This document shows, one piece after another, positions 18,071 to 27,637 of a stretch of DNA of 64,000 nt. The notes below the pieces were generated by a model. That model was not told the origin of the DNA. It saw only the letters and a list, made by a program, of their open reading frames with translations, and did no database searches. Both the position numbers and the translations under genes were made by a program. The stretch comes from Moritella dasanensis ArB 0140 (GTDB taxonomy: Bacteria > Pseudomonadota > Gammaproteobacteria > Enterobacterales > Moritellaceae): assembly GCF_000276805.1 (NCBI RefSeq), contig NZ_AKXQ01000007.1, positions 147,314 to 211,313 of the forward strand, read 5' to 3'. Numbering within the stretch: the stretch's first letter is position 1; each line of letters starts with the position of its first letter.

Positions 18071-18086
18071 CTGGGTTTATATACAG
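18071..18086 (-). promoter_or_regulatory. Probable LexA (SOS) box of recN
   Basis: On the minus strand CTGTATATAAACCCAG, which matches CTGT-N8-ACAG with one mismatch and is preceded by TA as in the extended consensus. It lies 25 bp before the recN start, in the core-promoter position. Confidence 0.75.
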
Positions 18087-18274
18087 TATATATGCGCAAG
18101 CCTATAACTGTAAATACTTTGCTTTTATAAGTCGTGTTTATTTTTGATTTGTGATCTAGATTAGGGCCATATTAAGGTAAGAGTGGAATAAGGCTGCGGT
18201 AAGCGTGAAATAAGGAAAAGTTGGTGAGAAGTAAGGCTTAACTGGGGCTAAGCCTTACCGTTAGCGAGCAGAGG

Positions 18275-19156
18275 TTAAAATAATTTACTGCCCCAACCTA
18301 ATTTTTCACGTAACACTTTAAAATAATCATAGCTTTTTGGGTGGATCAAATGCAGGTGGTTTTTATCACGTTTGATGATAATTTCATCACCTGGCAGTAC
18401 ACCTATGTGCACGTGACCATCACAACTGACCATCATATTCTCTTCATTATTCGGTGACACCACTAAGCGAACCGTACTATTGGCACTAATCACAATGGGA
18501 CGACTCGAAAGAGTATGGGGGAACATGGCCATTAAAGTTATCGCTTCTAAATTTGGCGATACAATCGGGCCACCTGCAGACAATGAATAGGCGGTTGAAC
18601 CAGTTGGTGTTGATACCAATAAGCCATCGGCACGTTGACTGAGCATAAAGCTATCATCGATATAGACTTCAAACTCGATCATGGCTGGGATCTTACCTGG
18701 ATGTAAGATTGTTTCATTAAAAGCAAGGTTGGTTGCTTTTAACATACCGTAGCGAGAAATCGAGGTATTTAATAAAATACGTTTTTCCGAGATGTACTCA
18801 CCTTTTAATACCCCCAGTAAATGCTCGTCGAAGGCTTCAGGATCAAGATCGGTCAAAAAGCCTAAATTACCGCGGTTAACCCCGATAACGGCAATATCAA
18901 AACGCGATAATACGCGGCCAGCACCTAACATGTTACCGTCACCGCCAACAACGACGGCGAGGTCGGCTTCTTCGCCTAAATTCATCAATGGGCGTGATAC
19001 AACTTCTGCCATACCCAGATCTTGGGACACTCGGCTATCCACTATCACGTTATATTTATGTTTGGTTAAAAAATTGTGTAGGGCAATAAGGGTTTTAGTT
19101 GTTTCTGGGTGTTTAGGTTTGCCGATTAACCCGATGGTTTTGAACTCTCTCTTCAT
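18275..19156 (-). CDS. nadK: NAD kinase NadK
   Basis: Phosphorylates NAD to NADP in the cytoplasm. The 293 residues match the E. coli enzyme (292). [13 protein letters not shown] is the GGDG motif, [13 protein letters not shown] and [20 protein letters not shown] complete the catalytic site. The ATG at 19156 has AAGG 3 nt upstream; extending to 19210 would add a hydrophobic leader not found in the family. The gene follows recN order as in E. coli but has its own upstream inverted repeat. Confidence 0.95.
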   Translation of the reverse strand: MKREFKTIGLIGKPKHPETTKTLIALHNFLTKHKYNVIVDSRVSQDLGMAEVVSRPLMNLGEEADLAVVVGGDGNMLGAGRVLSRFDIAVIGVNRGNLGFLTDLDPEAFDEHLLGVLKGEYISEKRILLNTSISRYGMLKATNLAFNETILHPGKIPAMIEFEVYIDDSFMLSQRADGLLVSTPTGSTAYSLSAGGPIVSPNLEAITLMAMFPHTLSSRPIVISANSTVRLVVSPNNEENMMVSCDGHVHIGVLPGDEIIIKRDKNHLHLIHPKSYDYFKVLREKLGWGSKLF

Positions 19157-19173
19157 TGCCTTGATTCCACTAA

Positions 19174-19200
19174 TTAAGTATAGATTCAGTATATACTTAA
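19174..19200. promoter_or_regulatory. Inverted repeat upstream of nadK
   Basis: TTAAGTATA (19174-19182) and TATACTTAA (19192-19200) form a perfect 9-bp inverted repeat with a 9-nt spacer, 18-44 bp before the nadK ATG. It could be an operator or overlap the promoter. No regulator motif recognised. Confidence 0.4.
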
Positions 19201-19311
19201 GCGACTTCAAGATTCAAAGTATAAAGACGATATATATATAGCCCCGAGTGAGCAAATTAGCTTATGTTTTTGCACTATTTTGCGCTGGAGGATAACTAGA
19301 TATGAATTTGA

Positions 19312-19340
19312 CTTGAATCTCGTGTTAGGATCCCCATTAT
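19312..19340 (+). promoter_or_regulatory. Sigma-32 (heat-shock) promoter of grpE
   Basis: CTTGAA (19312-19317), a 14-bp spacer and CCCCATTAT (19332-19340) match the sigma-32 consensus almost perfectly. It lies 75 bp before the grpE start. Confidence 0.88.
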
Positions 19341-19414
19341 ATTTCGGTATAAACCCTTAATTGTAATATAGTGTACTTATATAAAGTATGCTGAATTGAA
19401 TGTCGGAGAAAGTA

Positions 19415-20065
19415 ATGAGCAGCGAAGATCAAAAAGTACAGGCTGAAAAGCAAGTTGAAGAACAGTTAGTAACAGAAGCACAGCCTGTCATTGAAGGTGT
19501 TACAGCTGAAGACGTAACAGTTGAAGAAGTAGCTGTAGAAGTTGATGAGTCTGTTGCACGCATCGCTGCACTAGAAGCTGAACTTGCAAAAGCAAAAGCA
19601 TCAGCAGCTGAATTTAAAGATGCTGCATTACGCGCTAAAGCTGACGCTGATAACATTCGTCGCCGTGCTGCGATTGATGTTGATAAAGCAAAGAAATTCG
19701 CGTTAGAAAAATTTGCAAATGAACTACTGCCTGTTATTGATAACATGGAACGTGGTCTACAACATGCTGACAAATCAAATGAAGCACTTGTACCACTGAT
19801 TGAAGGTATTGAGCTAACGGCTAAATCACTGGAATCTGCGTTAGTTAAATTTGGTGTTAAGCCGGTTAATCCTGAAGGCGAACCGTTTAATCCTGAATTA
19901 CATCAAGCGATGAGCATGATTGAAAGTGCAGACGTTGCGCCAAATACAGTGATTACTGTTATGCAAAAAGGTTATGAGCTAAACGGTCGTCTAATTCGAC
20001 CTGCAATGGTGATGATCTCTAAAGCAGCACCAGCAGCGACACCAACAATTGATACACAAGCTTAA
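19415..20065 (+). CDS. grpE: Nucleotide exchange factor GrpE
   Basis: Releases ADP from DnaK in the DnaK-DnaJ-GrpE chaperone system. The 216-residue protein has an acidic, Val/Glu-rich N-terminus, a long coiled coil ([20 protein letters not shown], then [16 protein letters not shown]) and the beta-domain [12 protein letters not shown] and [18 protein letters not shown]. The start at 19415 has GGAG 7 nt before it; ATG 19400 is five codons earlier and less well placed. A heat-shock promoter precedes it. dnaK and dnaJ are not in the window. Confidence 0.95.
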   Translation: MSSEDQKVQAEKQVEEQLVTEAQPVIEGVTAEDVTVEEVAVEVDESVARIAALEAELAKAKASAAEFKDAALRAKADADNIRRRAAIDVDKAKKFALEKFANELLPVIDNMERGLQHADKSNEALVPLIEGIELTAKSLESALVKFGVKPVNPEGEPFNPELHQAMSMIESADVAPNTVITVMQKGYELNGRLIRPAMVMISKAAPAATPTIDTQA

Positions 20066-20145
20066 TTGCTAATGTAGCAAGCCATTGTTGTATTAATAGT
20101 TGTTGTATCAATAGCTGTTATATCAATAGTGATGGCACAGTTGTG

Positions 20146-20174
20146 AAAATAGAGCCGTTTGGCTCTATTTTTTT
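20146..20174. terminator. Bidirectional terminator between grpE and anmK
   Basis: An 11-bp stem (20146-20156 with 20161-20171), a GTTT loop and flanking A and T tracts, between convergent genes. Confidence 0.92.
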
Positions 20175-20199
20175 ATCTATAATTTAGTCGATATTGCTA

Positions 20200-21372
20200 T
20201 TAACCCGCAGGATAAAACGCACCTAGAATCGCTGTACGACTAGCCCCTGTGACTGCCGGTAGATTACCCGGCTGCTTATGCATATGTTGTTTGGCTAGCC
20301 AAGCGAACGCAATGGCTTCCACCCAATCGGGATCAATACCAATCTCGGCTGTCGTCATTACTGGACTATGCGGTAAGAGCTGGGCTAAATCCGCCATCAG
20401 TAATGGATTCGCAGCGCCGCCACCACAAATATAGACTTCAGTATTTTTATCAAGAGTATTACCGTTATTAAGCGTACTGGCTTTCTGCAATTTAGTCACT
20501 TCATTCGCAATAGATACCGCTGTGAAGCGGGTTAATGTGCGCTGTACGTTGGCATCTGAATATATTTGACGCGTATTATCTACATCGCTATCTAAATAAG
20601 ACTGCAACCAGGCTAAGTTAAATAATTCTCGGCCAGTGCTTTTAGGCGGGAGCAGCGCAAAATAGGGGTGCTGTAATAATAAGCTTAATAAAGGCTGGAT
20701 AATAACGCCGGACTTCGCCCATTGCCCATTTTCGTCATAGCCTTTTGTACTTTTGTTTTTTGTCGTAAACCAAGTATCAAGTAGGGTATTACCGGGGCCG
20801 GTATCATAGCCAATAACAGGTTTATCTTGTTCTAAGCTGGGTAAGTAAGTGATGTTGGCCAAACCGCCAATGTTAATAATTGCGCGATTGAGTGTTGGGT
20901 GTTGAAACACGGCTTGATGGAACGCGGGGACTAAAGGTGCACCTTGACCACCAAGCGCCATATCTTTGCGTCTAAAGTCTGCAACGGTATCAATGTTGGT
21001 TAACGCAGCAAGGATATTAGCATCACCAATTTGTAAGGTGAAACCGTGCTCGGGATGATGACGTATGGTTTGGCCGTGAGAACCAATGGCTGTTACATCA
21101 CTGGCTGTATAAGGTGTTTTAGCCAGTAACTGCTGACAAGCAAGTGCAAAGGCTTGAGCAAGCGGTTGCTCCAGGGTTGCAAGCGCGGTTATCTCATCAT
21201 TGTGTGGGCGACATAATTGATGCAGTTTCGCGGTCAGTGTCGTTGGCATTGGCTGTAAATGCTGAGCCAGCAACTGACACTTGCCATCTTCAAATGCGAC
21301 CAACGCCGCATCAATACCGTCAATACTGGTGCCAGACATCAGGCCGATATATAACTCACGTTTGTTTCGCAT
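20200..21372 (-). CDS. anmK: Anhydro-N-acetylmuramic acid kinase AnmK
   Basis: Converts 1,6-anhydro-MurNAc released from murein turnover to MurNAc-6-phosphate. ELYIGLMSGTSIDGIDAALV at the N-terminus is the phosphate-1 motif; AIGSHGQTIRHHP, DFRRKDMALGGQGAPLVP and YDTGPGNTLLD follow, and VYICGGGAANPLLM is near the C-terminus. The 390-residue length is slightly above average (about 370). It is 27 bp downstream of the peptidoglycan endopeptidase gene, so the two form a cell-wall recycling unit. Confidence 0.94.
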   Translation of the reverse strand: MRNKRELYIGLMSGTSIDGIDAALVAFEDGKCQLLAQHLQPMPTTLTAKLHQLCRPHNDEITALATLEQPLAQAFALACQQLLAKTPYTASDVTAIGSHGQTIRHHPEHGFTLQIGDANILAALTNIDTVADFRRKDMALGGQGAPLVPAFHQAVFQHPTLNRAIINIGGLANITYLPSLEQDKPVIGYDTGPGNTLLDTWFTTKNKSTKGYDENGQWAKSGVIIQPLLSLLLQHPYFALLPPKSTGRELFNLAWLQSYLDSDVDNTRQIYSDANVQRTLTRFTAVSIANEVTKLQKASTLNNGNTLDKNTEVYICGGGAANPLLMADLAQLLPHSPVMTTAEIGIDPDWVEAIAFAWLAKQHMHKQPGNLPAVTGASRTAILGAFYPAG

Positions 21373-21399
21373 TGTCGCTTCCTACACCTGTTGTGTATT

Positions 21400-22698
21400 T
21401 TATAGCTCGATTGAGCTGTATAATTTCGCGTTGTTTTCCAGCTGCTCAATGATACCTTTTGCTTTCGAGACAAACTTGGTTTTCTCATTACCACGTAATG
21501 AATCTGCTTTTGGTAGTGACACTGTTTTCGGATTTTTGTGCTTACCATTAACCAAGAATTCATAGTGTAAATGGGCACCGGTAACACGGCCTGTCGCACC
21601 AACCGTACCAATCTTCTGATTCTGCTTAACACGTTGTCCTTGTTTGACACTACGCTTATTCATGTGCAGATATTTAGTGACAATATTGGTGTTATGTTTA
21701 ATAAAGACGTAATTACCGTTAAAGCGATTATAAGCTGATGCAATGACTTTACCGTCACCCGCTGAGACAATCGGCGTACCGGTTTTTGCGGCATAATCAA
21801 TGCCATTATGGGCACGCACTTTACCGGTAACGGGATGGCGGCGATTACGATTAAAGCTCGAACTGATATATTTAAAGTTGACGGGCGCACGTAAGAAGGC
21901 TTTACGCATCGAGCGTCCTGACGGCGTATAATAACTGCCATCACTATTGCGGACGGCTTGGAACTTATCACCCTGGTTAATAAATTCGGCGGCTAAAATA
22001 TGTCCCGTAGAAACAAAGTCACCATCAATAAATTGCTCTTCATAAATGACGGCAAAACTGTCGCCTGCACGAATGTCCAAAGCGAAATCGATATCCCAAC
22101 CAAATATTGTGGCTAAGTTCATGATTTGTTTTGCGGGCATACCGGCTTTTGCCCCAGCATTCCAGAAGTTACTGGTGATATCCGCGCGGGCAAATTGCTC
22201 GCGTACTTCAACCTTATTTTTAACGGTCTTGGTATCGTAACCATCACTGGTCTTATTGATATATAAAGATTCTGTTGCGCTATAAGGGTAAAAAAGCGCG
22301 ATAAACTGGCCTGCATCATTGGTGGTGATGGTTAGTTTTTGTCCAGGATAAATACTGCGTAAGCGTTTTGCTGAGGATAATCGGTCTATTTCATAGATGG
22401 TTTTGGCTGATAAATGCCCACGTTTACCGATTAATGACAAGTTATCGCCAGATCTAACGATGATCTCTTCACTGGTTAATAGGGTTTTAACGGGCTTGTT
22501 TGCCGTCGAGACGATCGTCGGTAATTTTAAACTGTAACGATCACCAACCTGATAAATATAGAACGCTTCAGCATCTGAAGATTGCGGTGCGCTGGTGGAT
22601 ACAGGGAGAAACAGCAAGGTAAGGATCAAACCCAAGATAATGACAATGAAGGTTCGGTGCTGTTTTGGTAATTGCTTAAAACGGTTACCGAATGACAT
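21400..22698 (-). CDS. mepM: Murein DD-endopeptidase, M23 family with OapA/LysM region (MepM-like)
   Basis: Cleaves D-Ala-mDAP crosslinks to let the murein sacculus grow. One membrane anchor lies at about residues 17-35 (FIVIILGLILTLLFLPVS). A LysM-like/OapA segment follows (IIVRSGDNLSLIGKRGHLS). The C-terminal LytM domain has HNGIDYAAKTGTPI and GAHLHYEFLVNGKHKNP, giving the HxxxD and HxH zinc ligands. 432 residues compares with 440 in E. coli. Divergent from tyrS and upstream of anmK, a conserved arrangement. Confidence 0.92.
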   Translation of the reverse strand: MSFGNRFKQLPKQHRTFIVIILGLILTLLFLPVSTSAPQSSDAEAFYIYQVGDRYSLKLPTIVSTANKPVKTLLTSEEIIVRSGDNLSLIGKRGHLSAKTIYEIDRLSSAKRLRSIYPGQKLTITTNDAGQFIALFYPYSATESLYINKTSDGYDTKTVKNKVEVREQFARADITSNFWNAGAKAGMPAKQIMNLATIFGWDIDFALDIRAGDSFAVIYEEQFIDGDFVSTGHILAAEFINQGDKFQAVRNSDGSYYTPSGRSMRKAFLRAPVNFKYISSSFNRNRRHPVTGKVRAHNGIDYAAKTGTPIVSAGDGKVIASAYNRFNGNYVFIKHNTNIVTKYLHMNKRSVKQGQRVKQNQKIGTVGATGRVTGAHLHYEFLVNGKHKNPKTVSLPKADSLRGNEKTKFVSKAKGIIEQLENNAKLYSSIEL

Positions 22699-22880
22699 AA
22701 GAACGCACTACCTTGTGAGAATATAAAAATAAGTCACATATTCTAACAAATCTTAAGGCCTGTGCAAAAAAAATTATCAGTAAATTAACGCTATTGCCGA
22801 CTGGCAACGGTTTTCAATTGTAACGCTATCCAGTACTATAGAGTCATTATATTTAGGTAATAAGTGTGGAGCTTAACATT

Positions 22881-24077
22881 ATGACGCAAATCAATGATGC
22901 GTTACGCGAAATTAAACGTGGAACAGAAGAAATCCTAGTTGAAGAAGAGCTAGTTGCAAAACTGAAAGAAGGTCGTCCGCTAAGAATTAAATTAGGTGCT
23001 GATCCAACAGGTGCTGACCTGCATTTAGGCCATACTGTTATCTTAAACAAGTTACGTCAATTCCAAGATCTTGGTCATGAAGTTATCTTCTTGATTGGCG
23101 ATTTCACTGCTACTGTTGGTGATCCGTCGGGTAAAAACTCAACACGTCCACCACTGACGCGTGAAGATGTTCTGGTTAATGCGAAAACATATACTGACCA
23201 AGTATTTAAGATCCTAGATAAAGAAAAAACCCGTATTGAGTTTAACTCAACGTGGTTAAACGAATTGGGTGCTGCGGGCATGATCCGTTTAGCGTCGCAA
23301 CAAACCGTTGCACGTATGCTAGAACGTGATGACTTCAAGAAACGCTATGCGTCTAATCAAGGTATCGCGATCCACGAATTCATGTATCCGTTACTACAAG
23401 GCTATGATTCAGTTGCCCTAAAATCTGATGTTGAACTTGGCGGTACGGATCAGAAATTCAACCTATTAATGGGTCGTGAACTGCAAAAAGCGGAAGGTCA
23501 GAAGCCACAAACTGTGATCATGATGCCACTGCTTGTTGGTCTAGACGGCGTTAAAAAAATGTCTAAGTCATCGAACAACTACATCGGAGTGACTGATTCG
23601 CCGAATGACATGTTCGGTAAGATTATGTCTATCACTGATGATTTGATGTGGAACTACTTTGAATTACTATCATTCCGCCCATTAGCTGAAATTGAACAGT
23701 TCAAAGCCGATATCGCGGCAGATGCTGTTAATCCGCGTGATATCAAAATCTCATTAGCAAAAGAAATCATTGCGCGATTCCATGATGAAGCTGCAGCAGA
23801 AAGTGCTCATAATGATTTCACTCAGCGTTTTTCTAAAAATGCCATCCCAGATGAAATGCCAGAATTTGATTTTGCAGTAAGTGATGCATTGGCTATCGCT
23901 AACTTGCTAAAAGAAGCTGGTCTAGTATCAGGTACGTCAGAAGCGATGCGCATGATTAAGCAAGGCGCTGTTAAGATTGATGGCGAGAAAGTAGAAGACA
24001 CACGTTTTGTGCCTGCTGCTGGTACTGCTGTATACCAAGTCGGTAAACGTAAGTTTGCGCGCATTACCCTTGGCTAA
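22881..24077 (+). CDS. tyrS: Tyrosyl-tRNA synthetase (KMSKS-type)
   Basis: Charges tRNA-Tyr. It is a class I synthetase with HLGH at residues 48-51 and KKMSKSSNN at about 220, and a C-terminal S4 RNA-binding domain ([17 protein letters not shown]). The 398-residue length and KMSKS loop place it in the TyrZ-like group rather than the E. coli TyrRS group, which has KFGKT and about 424 residues. GGAG lies 9 nt before the ATG. The frame can be extended to a GTG at 22866, which is less likely. Confidence 0.95.
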   Translation: MTQINDALREIKRGTEEILVEEELVAKLKEGRPLRIKLGADPTGADLHLGHTVILNKLRQFQDLGHEVIFLIGDFTATVGDPSGKNSTRPPLTREDVLVNAKTYTDQVFKILDKEKTRIEFNSTWLNELGAAGMIRLASQQTVARMLERDDFKKRYASNQGIAIHEFMYPLLQGYDSVALKSDVELGGTDQKFNLLMGRELQKAEGQKPQTVIMMPLLVGLDGVKKMSKSSNNYIGVTDSPNDMFGKIMSITDDLMWNYFELLSFRPLAEIEQFKADIAADAVNPRDIKISLAKEIIARFHDEAAAESAHNDFTQRFSKNAIPDEMPEFDFAVSDALAIANLLKEAGLVSGTSEAMRMIKQGAVKIDGEKVEDTRFVPAAGTAVYQVGKRKFARITLG

Positions 24078-24092
24078 TCGCGACTAAAAAAT

Positions 24093-24128
24093 AAAGCCCG
24101 TTATGATGTCTGTCATAACGGGCTTTTT
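24093..24128. terminator. Bidirectional terminator between tyrS and the TRIC-type gene
   Basis: A 14-bp stem (24093-24106 with 24113-24126) with a short loop and T tract; A tract on the other side. Confidence 0.92.
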
Positions 24129-24154
24129 CATTTTAGGCTGGTGAATAGCGTCGT

Positions 24155-24787
24155 TTAAGAACGATGATGCTTTAAAATAAAGATAGGTAATCTTAAATGC
24201 CAATGTACAGCGGCCATTCGGAGTGTAAACACCCCTGTCATGGCGAGTAACATAGCGAAACCTTCACCGATACCAATGAATAGTGAACCAGTGTAAACCA
24301 CCCCTCCTAGAACAGAAGCTGTCGCGTAGATGTCTTTTTGTAATACCATCGGCACGCGACTCGCTAATAGGTCACGGATGATACCGCCTGCGACACCCGT
24401 GATCACACCCATGACCACGGCTGTCATTCCCGGCGCGCCATAAGCTAAGGCTTTTTGCGTGCCTATTACGGTGAATAAGGCTAAACCTGCTGCATCGGCA
24501 AGGGGCAGTAATATCGGTGGCATACGATGATTACGGTTAGCAAACAAAATGGTGAACAAAGACGTCAGAATAATAACGCTGAGATAAACGGGGTCGTGAA
24601 CCCAGAATGCGGGGCCTACATCTAAAATAGCATCACGTATTGTGCCACCGCCAATCGCGGTAACCGCTGCTAATACGGTTGCACCAAATGGATCCATGCG
24701 CATCTGCCCTGCGACTTGTACGCCTGAAATCGCAAAAACGGCAGTACCCGCTAAATCGAGTAAATAAATAATATCCATGTTCATCAT
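24155..24787 (-). CDS. TRIC-type trimeric cation channel family membrane protein (YicG/UPF0126)
   Basis: A 210-residue protein with six to seven membrane segments built from two internal repeats, each with a glycine motif: [17 protein letters not shown] and [18 protein letters not shown]. This is the pattern of bacterial TRIC homologues (UPF0126); proposed roles include K+ or glycine-linked transport but the physiological substrate is not settled. Starts at 24787, 24784 or 24778 are all possible. It converges on tyrS. Confidence 0.88.
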   Translation of the reverse strand: MMNMDIIYLLDLAGTAVFAISGVQVAGQMRMDPFGATVLAAVTAIGGGTIRDAILDVGPAFWVHDPVYLSVIILTSLFTILFANRNHRMPPILLPLADAAGLALFTVIGTQKALAYGAPGMTAVVMGVITGVAGGIIRDLLASRVPMVLQKDIYATASVLGGVVYTGSLFIGIGEGFAMLLAMTGVFTLRMAAVHWHLRLPIFILKHHRS

Positions 24788-25030
24788 CAGTAAACTTATT
24801 AATCCTTTCTACATACCCAAACTACCTCAGGTATATCTATCCATATAAAGAAGTGCAGAGTATACGGAAAGAGAAAATGATTTCTTTTAGCTATATCGAA
24901 GTTTTAACAAATAAAGTTGCAGAATATAAATAAAATTTGAATTATTAACGAGGTAATAGCGAGTGTAAACAATATTATCTTTCAGATGAGATTAGCGGGG
25001 AAGTGAGTGAAAGATAGGGTTTTTAGGCAT
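24788..25030. other. Intergenic region, nothing clear
   Basis: AT-rich DNA upstream of the TRIC-type gene. An AAAGGA about 15 nt before its ATG may act as ribosome-binding site. No further feature supported. Confidence 0.35.
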
Positions 25031-25126
25031 AAAAAAAACAGCATAGAGAAGTTTTCGATTATTTATAAATACTTATATATAAAATATAAACAAATAGTAT
25101 AAAACAAGAAACTTTTCCATGCTGTT
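25031..25126 (-). terminator. Large-loop terminator-like structure after the 27-residue ORF
   Basis: On the minus strand AACAGCAT (25126-25119) pairs with ATGCTGTT (25044-25037), and AAACTT (25108-25113) with AAGTTT (25049-25054); about 50 AT-rich bases form the loop. A run of at least seven T on the minus strand follows (25038-25031). Confidence 0.6.
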
Positions 25127-25141
25127 TTCGGAATTTTAAAA

Positions 25142-25225
25142 CTATAGGCTAGCGATTGATGGTAAAACACCACTTGTGATAGCTAAAGTTGTTAAAACAG
25201 TAAAAACGGCTACAAATTCTTTCAT
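25142..25225 (-). CDS. Probable 27-residue hydrophobic peptide, unknown
   Basis: MKEFVAVFTVLTTLAITSGV is the first 20 residues and LPSIASL the last seven. One membrane-spanning helix with a short charged N-terminus is predicted, or an export signal with a tiny product. AAGGA on the minus strand (25237-25233) is 7 nt before the ATG. A terminator-like structure begins 16 bp after the stop, so the gene looks like a complete short transcription unit. No known small membrane protein recognised. Confidence 0.55.
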   Translation of the reverse strand: MKEFVAVFTVLTTLAITSGVLPSIASL

Positions 25226-25633
25226 GATAATGTCCTTCGGTTGATTGATTGAATACATTATGCACATATTTCACTCGATTGGCTAGCTTTTTATAAGAAA
25301 AGTGTAACTTTTGATGGTTTGGATGCACGTGCGAGCTGAAGTGCCGATTAGTGTGTATATTTCTATTTTTGTCTGTCTGTTGTCTGGTTGCGGGGCAGAT
25401 TATTGTTGTTCGCGGTTATAAAATGTAGGTAAATGTGTGGTTTTAGCCGTCACGTTCGACACTTTGCATGTGTTGGGTGAAATGAGGTTAACTTCGTCAG
25501 CTAATTCGAATTTTAAGGCGAATGGGCAATGCACAAATATAGGTCTCAATAATAAGATTAAATGGGTTTAATGGTTTGAATAGGGTGAAGTGTCGTCATA
25601 TTCGTATTACAATAGAGACATTATGATTGTAAA
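25226..25633. other. Intergenic region upstream of greA and the 27-residue ORF
   Basis: About 400 bases between the small ORF (minus) and greA (plus). It must hold both promoters; no ORF, tRNA or repeat could be supported. Confidence 0.35.
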
Positions 25634-25672
25634 CATTATCAGCACTGGATGTTCAGTAATGCCATGATAATG
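25634..25672 (+). promoter_or_regulatory. Hairpin in the greA leader
   Basis: CATTATCA (25634-25641) pairs with TGATAATG (25665-25672), with a possible inner GCACTG/CAGTAATGC stem. It ends just before the greA ribosome-binding site and could act on translation or transcription; E. coli greA also has a regulated leader. Confidence 0.4.
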
Positions 25673-25698
25673 AATTGATTAAAAGGTTATGAAGCATT

Positions 25699-26178
25699 AT
25701 GAGTAATATTATCCCGATGACTGCACGTGGTGCAGCTAATTTACGTATAGAATTAGATCAGCTTAAAACGGTTCGTCGACCTGAAATTGTGAAGTCAATT
25801 GCAGACGCGCGTGAGCACGGTGATTTAAAAGAAAATGCCGAATACCATGCTGCACGTGAAGAGCAAGGTTTCTGTGAAGGCCGTATTCAAGATATCGAAG
25901 GTAAATTGTCTAATTGCCAGATTATTGATGTGACAAAAATCGCAAATAACGGTCGTGTTATTTTTGGTTCTACAGTCGGACTTTATAATACAGAGACAGA
26001 AGAAGAGATCACTTATAATCTTGTTGGTGATGATGAAGCTAATATTAAAGAAAATCGTATTTCAATTAATTCGCCAATCGCACGTGGCTTAGTGGGTAAA
26101 AGCGTAGATGATGTGGCGTTGGTGAAGACACCGGGCGGCGCGATTGAATTTGAAATTGTATCGGTAGAATATATCTAA
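25699..26178 (+). CDS. greA: Transcription elongation factor GreA
   Basis: Binds in the RNA polymerase secondary channel and stimulates cleavage of backtracked RNA. The 159 residues contain the N-terminal coiled coil with the acidic tip ([20 protein letters not shown]) and the FKBP-like C-terminal domain ([19 protein letters not shown] and [16 protein letters not shown]). GreA rather than GreB is indicated by the IPMTARGA N-terminus and the tip sequence. The gene is monocistronic here and converges with yhbY. Confidence 0.96.
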   Translation: MSNIIPMTARGAANLRIELDQLKTVRRPEIVKSIADAREHGDLKENAEYHAAREEQGFCEGRIQDIEGKLSNCQIIDVTKIANNGRVIFGSTVGLYNTETEEEITYNLVGDDEANIKENRISINSPIARGLVGKSVDDVALVKTPGGAIEFEIVSVEYI

Positions 26179-26228
26179 CTATCGACACACTGGGCAAAGA
26201 TGCAGACACGAATTTATGTGTACTGCGA

Positions 26229-26276
26229 CCCAGCGTTAACGCTGGGTATAGTCGAGCTGGGATTCCTTGCCCAGCT
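26229..26276. repeat. Two adjacent hairpins in the greA-yhbY gap
   Basis: A perfect 18-bp palindrome CCCAGCGTTAACGCTGGG (26229-26246), then AGCTGGG/CCCAGCT (26255-26261 with 26270-26276). No T tracts follow, so these are not typical terminators but probably help separate the convergent genes. Confidence 0.5.
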
Positions 26277-26293
26277 GGATACTCACAAAGCTA

Positions 26294-26590
26294 TTATTTC
26301 TTTGGCAGTATGATTTTCTTTTCATCACTTGTACGGTAAATAACCAGTGTGTGGCCAATACTTAGTACTTTTTCTGCGTTAGCTTCTTTAACGATAGTAT
26401 CCATTACTAATGCTTTTTGGTCACGGTCTTCAGACGCAACTTTAATTTTGATTAGTTCATGATGTGCAAGCGCTAGTTCAATTTCAGCCATAACACCTTC
26501 TGTTAAGCCGTGTTGGCCTAGTAAGATGACAGGTTTTAATGAATGTGCTAAACCTTTTAGGTGTTGCTTTTGTTTGTTGCTTAATGCCAT
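26294..26590 (-). CDS. yhbY: CRM-domain RNA-binding protein YhbY
   Basis: A 98-residue single CRM/CRS1-YhbY domain that associates with pre-50S ribosomal subunits in E. coli. The hallmark GxxG loop region is LGQHGLTEGV, preceded by RxLKGLAHSLKPVIL (here QHLKGLAHSLKPVI) and followed by ELIKIKVASEDR. Divergent from rlmE with 114 bp between, as in E. coli. Confidence 0.95.
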   Translation of the reverse strand: MALSNKQKQHLKGLAHSLKPVILLGQHGLTEGVMAEIELALAHHELIKIKVASEDRDQKALVMDTIVKEANAEKVLSIGHTLVIYRTSDEKKIILPKK

Positions 26591-26704
26591 ATTTTAAATT
26601 TCTTATTACTTAGGGTTGAAAAAGAGTAATTTTAGCTTCATCTTCATCTTAATACCATGCCATTATGGTAATGGTTTAAAAAAATATTATAAACAGGCTT
26701 TCAG

Positions 26705-27349
26705 ATGACCCCGACACCGAAGAAAAAAAGTACCCAAAAGGGCAGTTCTAAGAATTGGCTTAACGAGCATCACAACGATAAATATGTTAAAGATGCGAAG
26801 AAACAAGGGTTGCGTTCACGTGCAACTTTTAAGCTTGAAGAGATCCAAGCAAGAGATAAATTATTAAAACCGGGTATGAATATTGTTGACCTTGGTGCTG
26901 CTCCTGGTGGCTGGTCACAATTTGCTGTTAAGCACCTAGGTGATAGAGGTCGTGTTATTGCTTGTGATATTTTACCGATGGATCCAATTGCAGGCGTTGA
27001 ATTCTTGCAAGGTGACTTCAGAGATGAAAAAGTACTGTCGGCATTACTGGCTAAAGTAGGTGATGGCCAGATTGATGTTGTTATCTCTGATATGGCACCG
27101 AACATGAGTGGTAATATTGGTGTTGATCAACCAGCAGCAATGTATTTGGTAGAACTAGCACTGGAAATGTGTCGCGAAGTACTTAAACCAAATGGTAGTT
27201 TTGCGGTCAAAGTATTTCAAGGCGAAGGGTTTGAGCAATTCATGAAAGATGTACGTGGTATGTTTAATGTGGTCAAAACCAGAAAACCGGATTCGTCACG
27301 TGCTCGTTCACGCGAAGTCTTCATCGTTGCAACAGGTTACAAAGGTTAA
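26705..27349 (+). CDS. rlmE: 23S rRNA 2'-O-ribose U2552 methyltransferase RlmE (FtsJ/RrmJ)
   Basis: Methylates U2552 of 23S rRNA in the 50S subunit using SAM. The basic N-terminus ([16 protein letters not shown]) precedes the SAM-binding [26 protein letters not shown] and [12 protein letters not shown]; the catalytic K-D-K-E set includes the Lys in [10 protein letters not shown]. Length 214 is close to the E. coli 209. It lies before ftsH, as in E. coli, but with a 288-bp gap. No convincing sigma-32 promoter was found here. Confidence 0.96.
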   Translation: MTPTPKKKSTQKGSSKNWLNEHHNDKYVKDAKKQGLRSRATFKLEEIQARDKLLKPGMNIVDLGAAPGGWSQFAVKHLGDRGRVIACDILPMDPIAGVEFLQGDFRDEKVLSALLAKVGDGQIDVVISDMAPNMSGNIGVDQPAAMYLVELALEMCREVLKPNGSFAVKVFQGEGFEQFMKDVRGMFNVVKTRKPDSSRARSREVFIVATGYKG

Positions 27350-27637
27350 ATTTTTGTGGCTGGCGATAAAGAATAATATGACTACTGTTATTAAAGGATA
27401 AACCAGAGATTTGGCATCAATAAGCATTTAATTATGTTAATAAATCGTCAAGTCTTGATATATTTAATTAGACAGTAGAGAATATCAAAAGTGTTCTGCA
27501 ACCTTGCATTTTAATTGTAGGGGTCACAGGATTTGAAATTTAAAATGTAAGTTGTTGTTAAACTGTCTATATTTAGAATATATTGAGTGTTTCAACTGTT
27601 TTTTTTCAGGGAACTTAAGACCCGGAGAGGCTAGATT

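Noticed and set aside
26229..26276. Terminators between greA and yhbY
   Set aside because: The hairpins are strong, but no T tract follows on either strand, so they are listed as repeats only.
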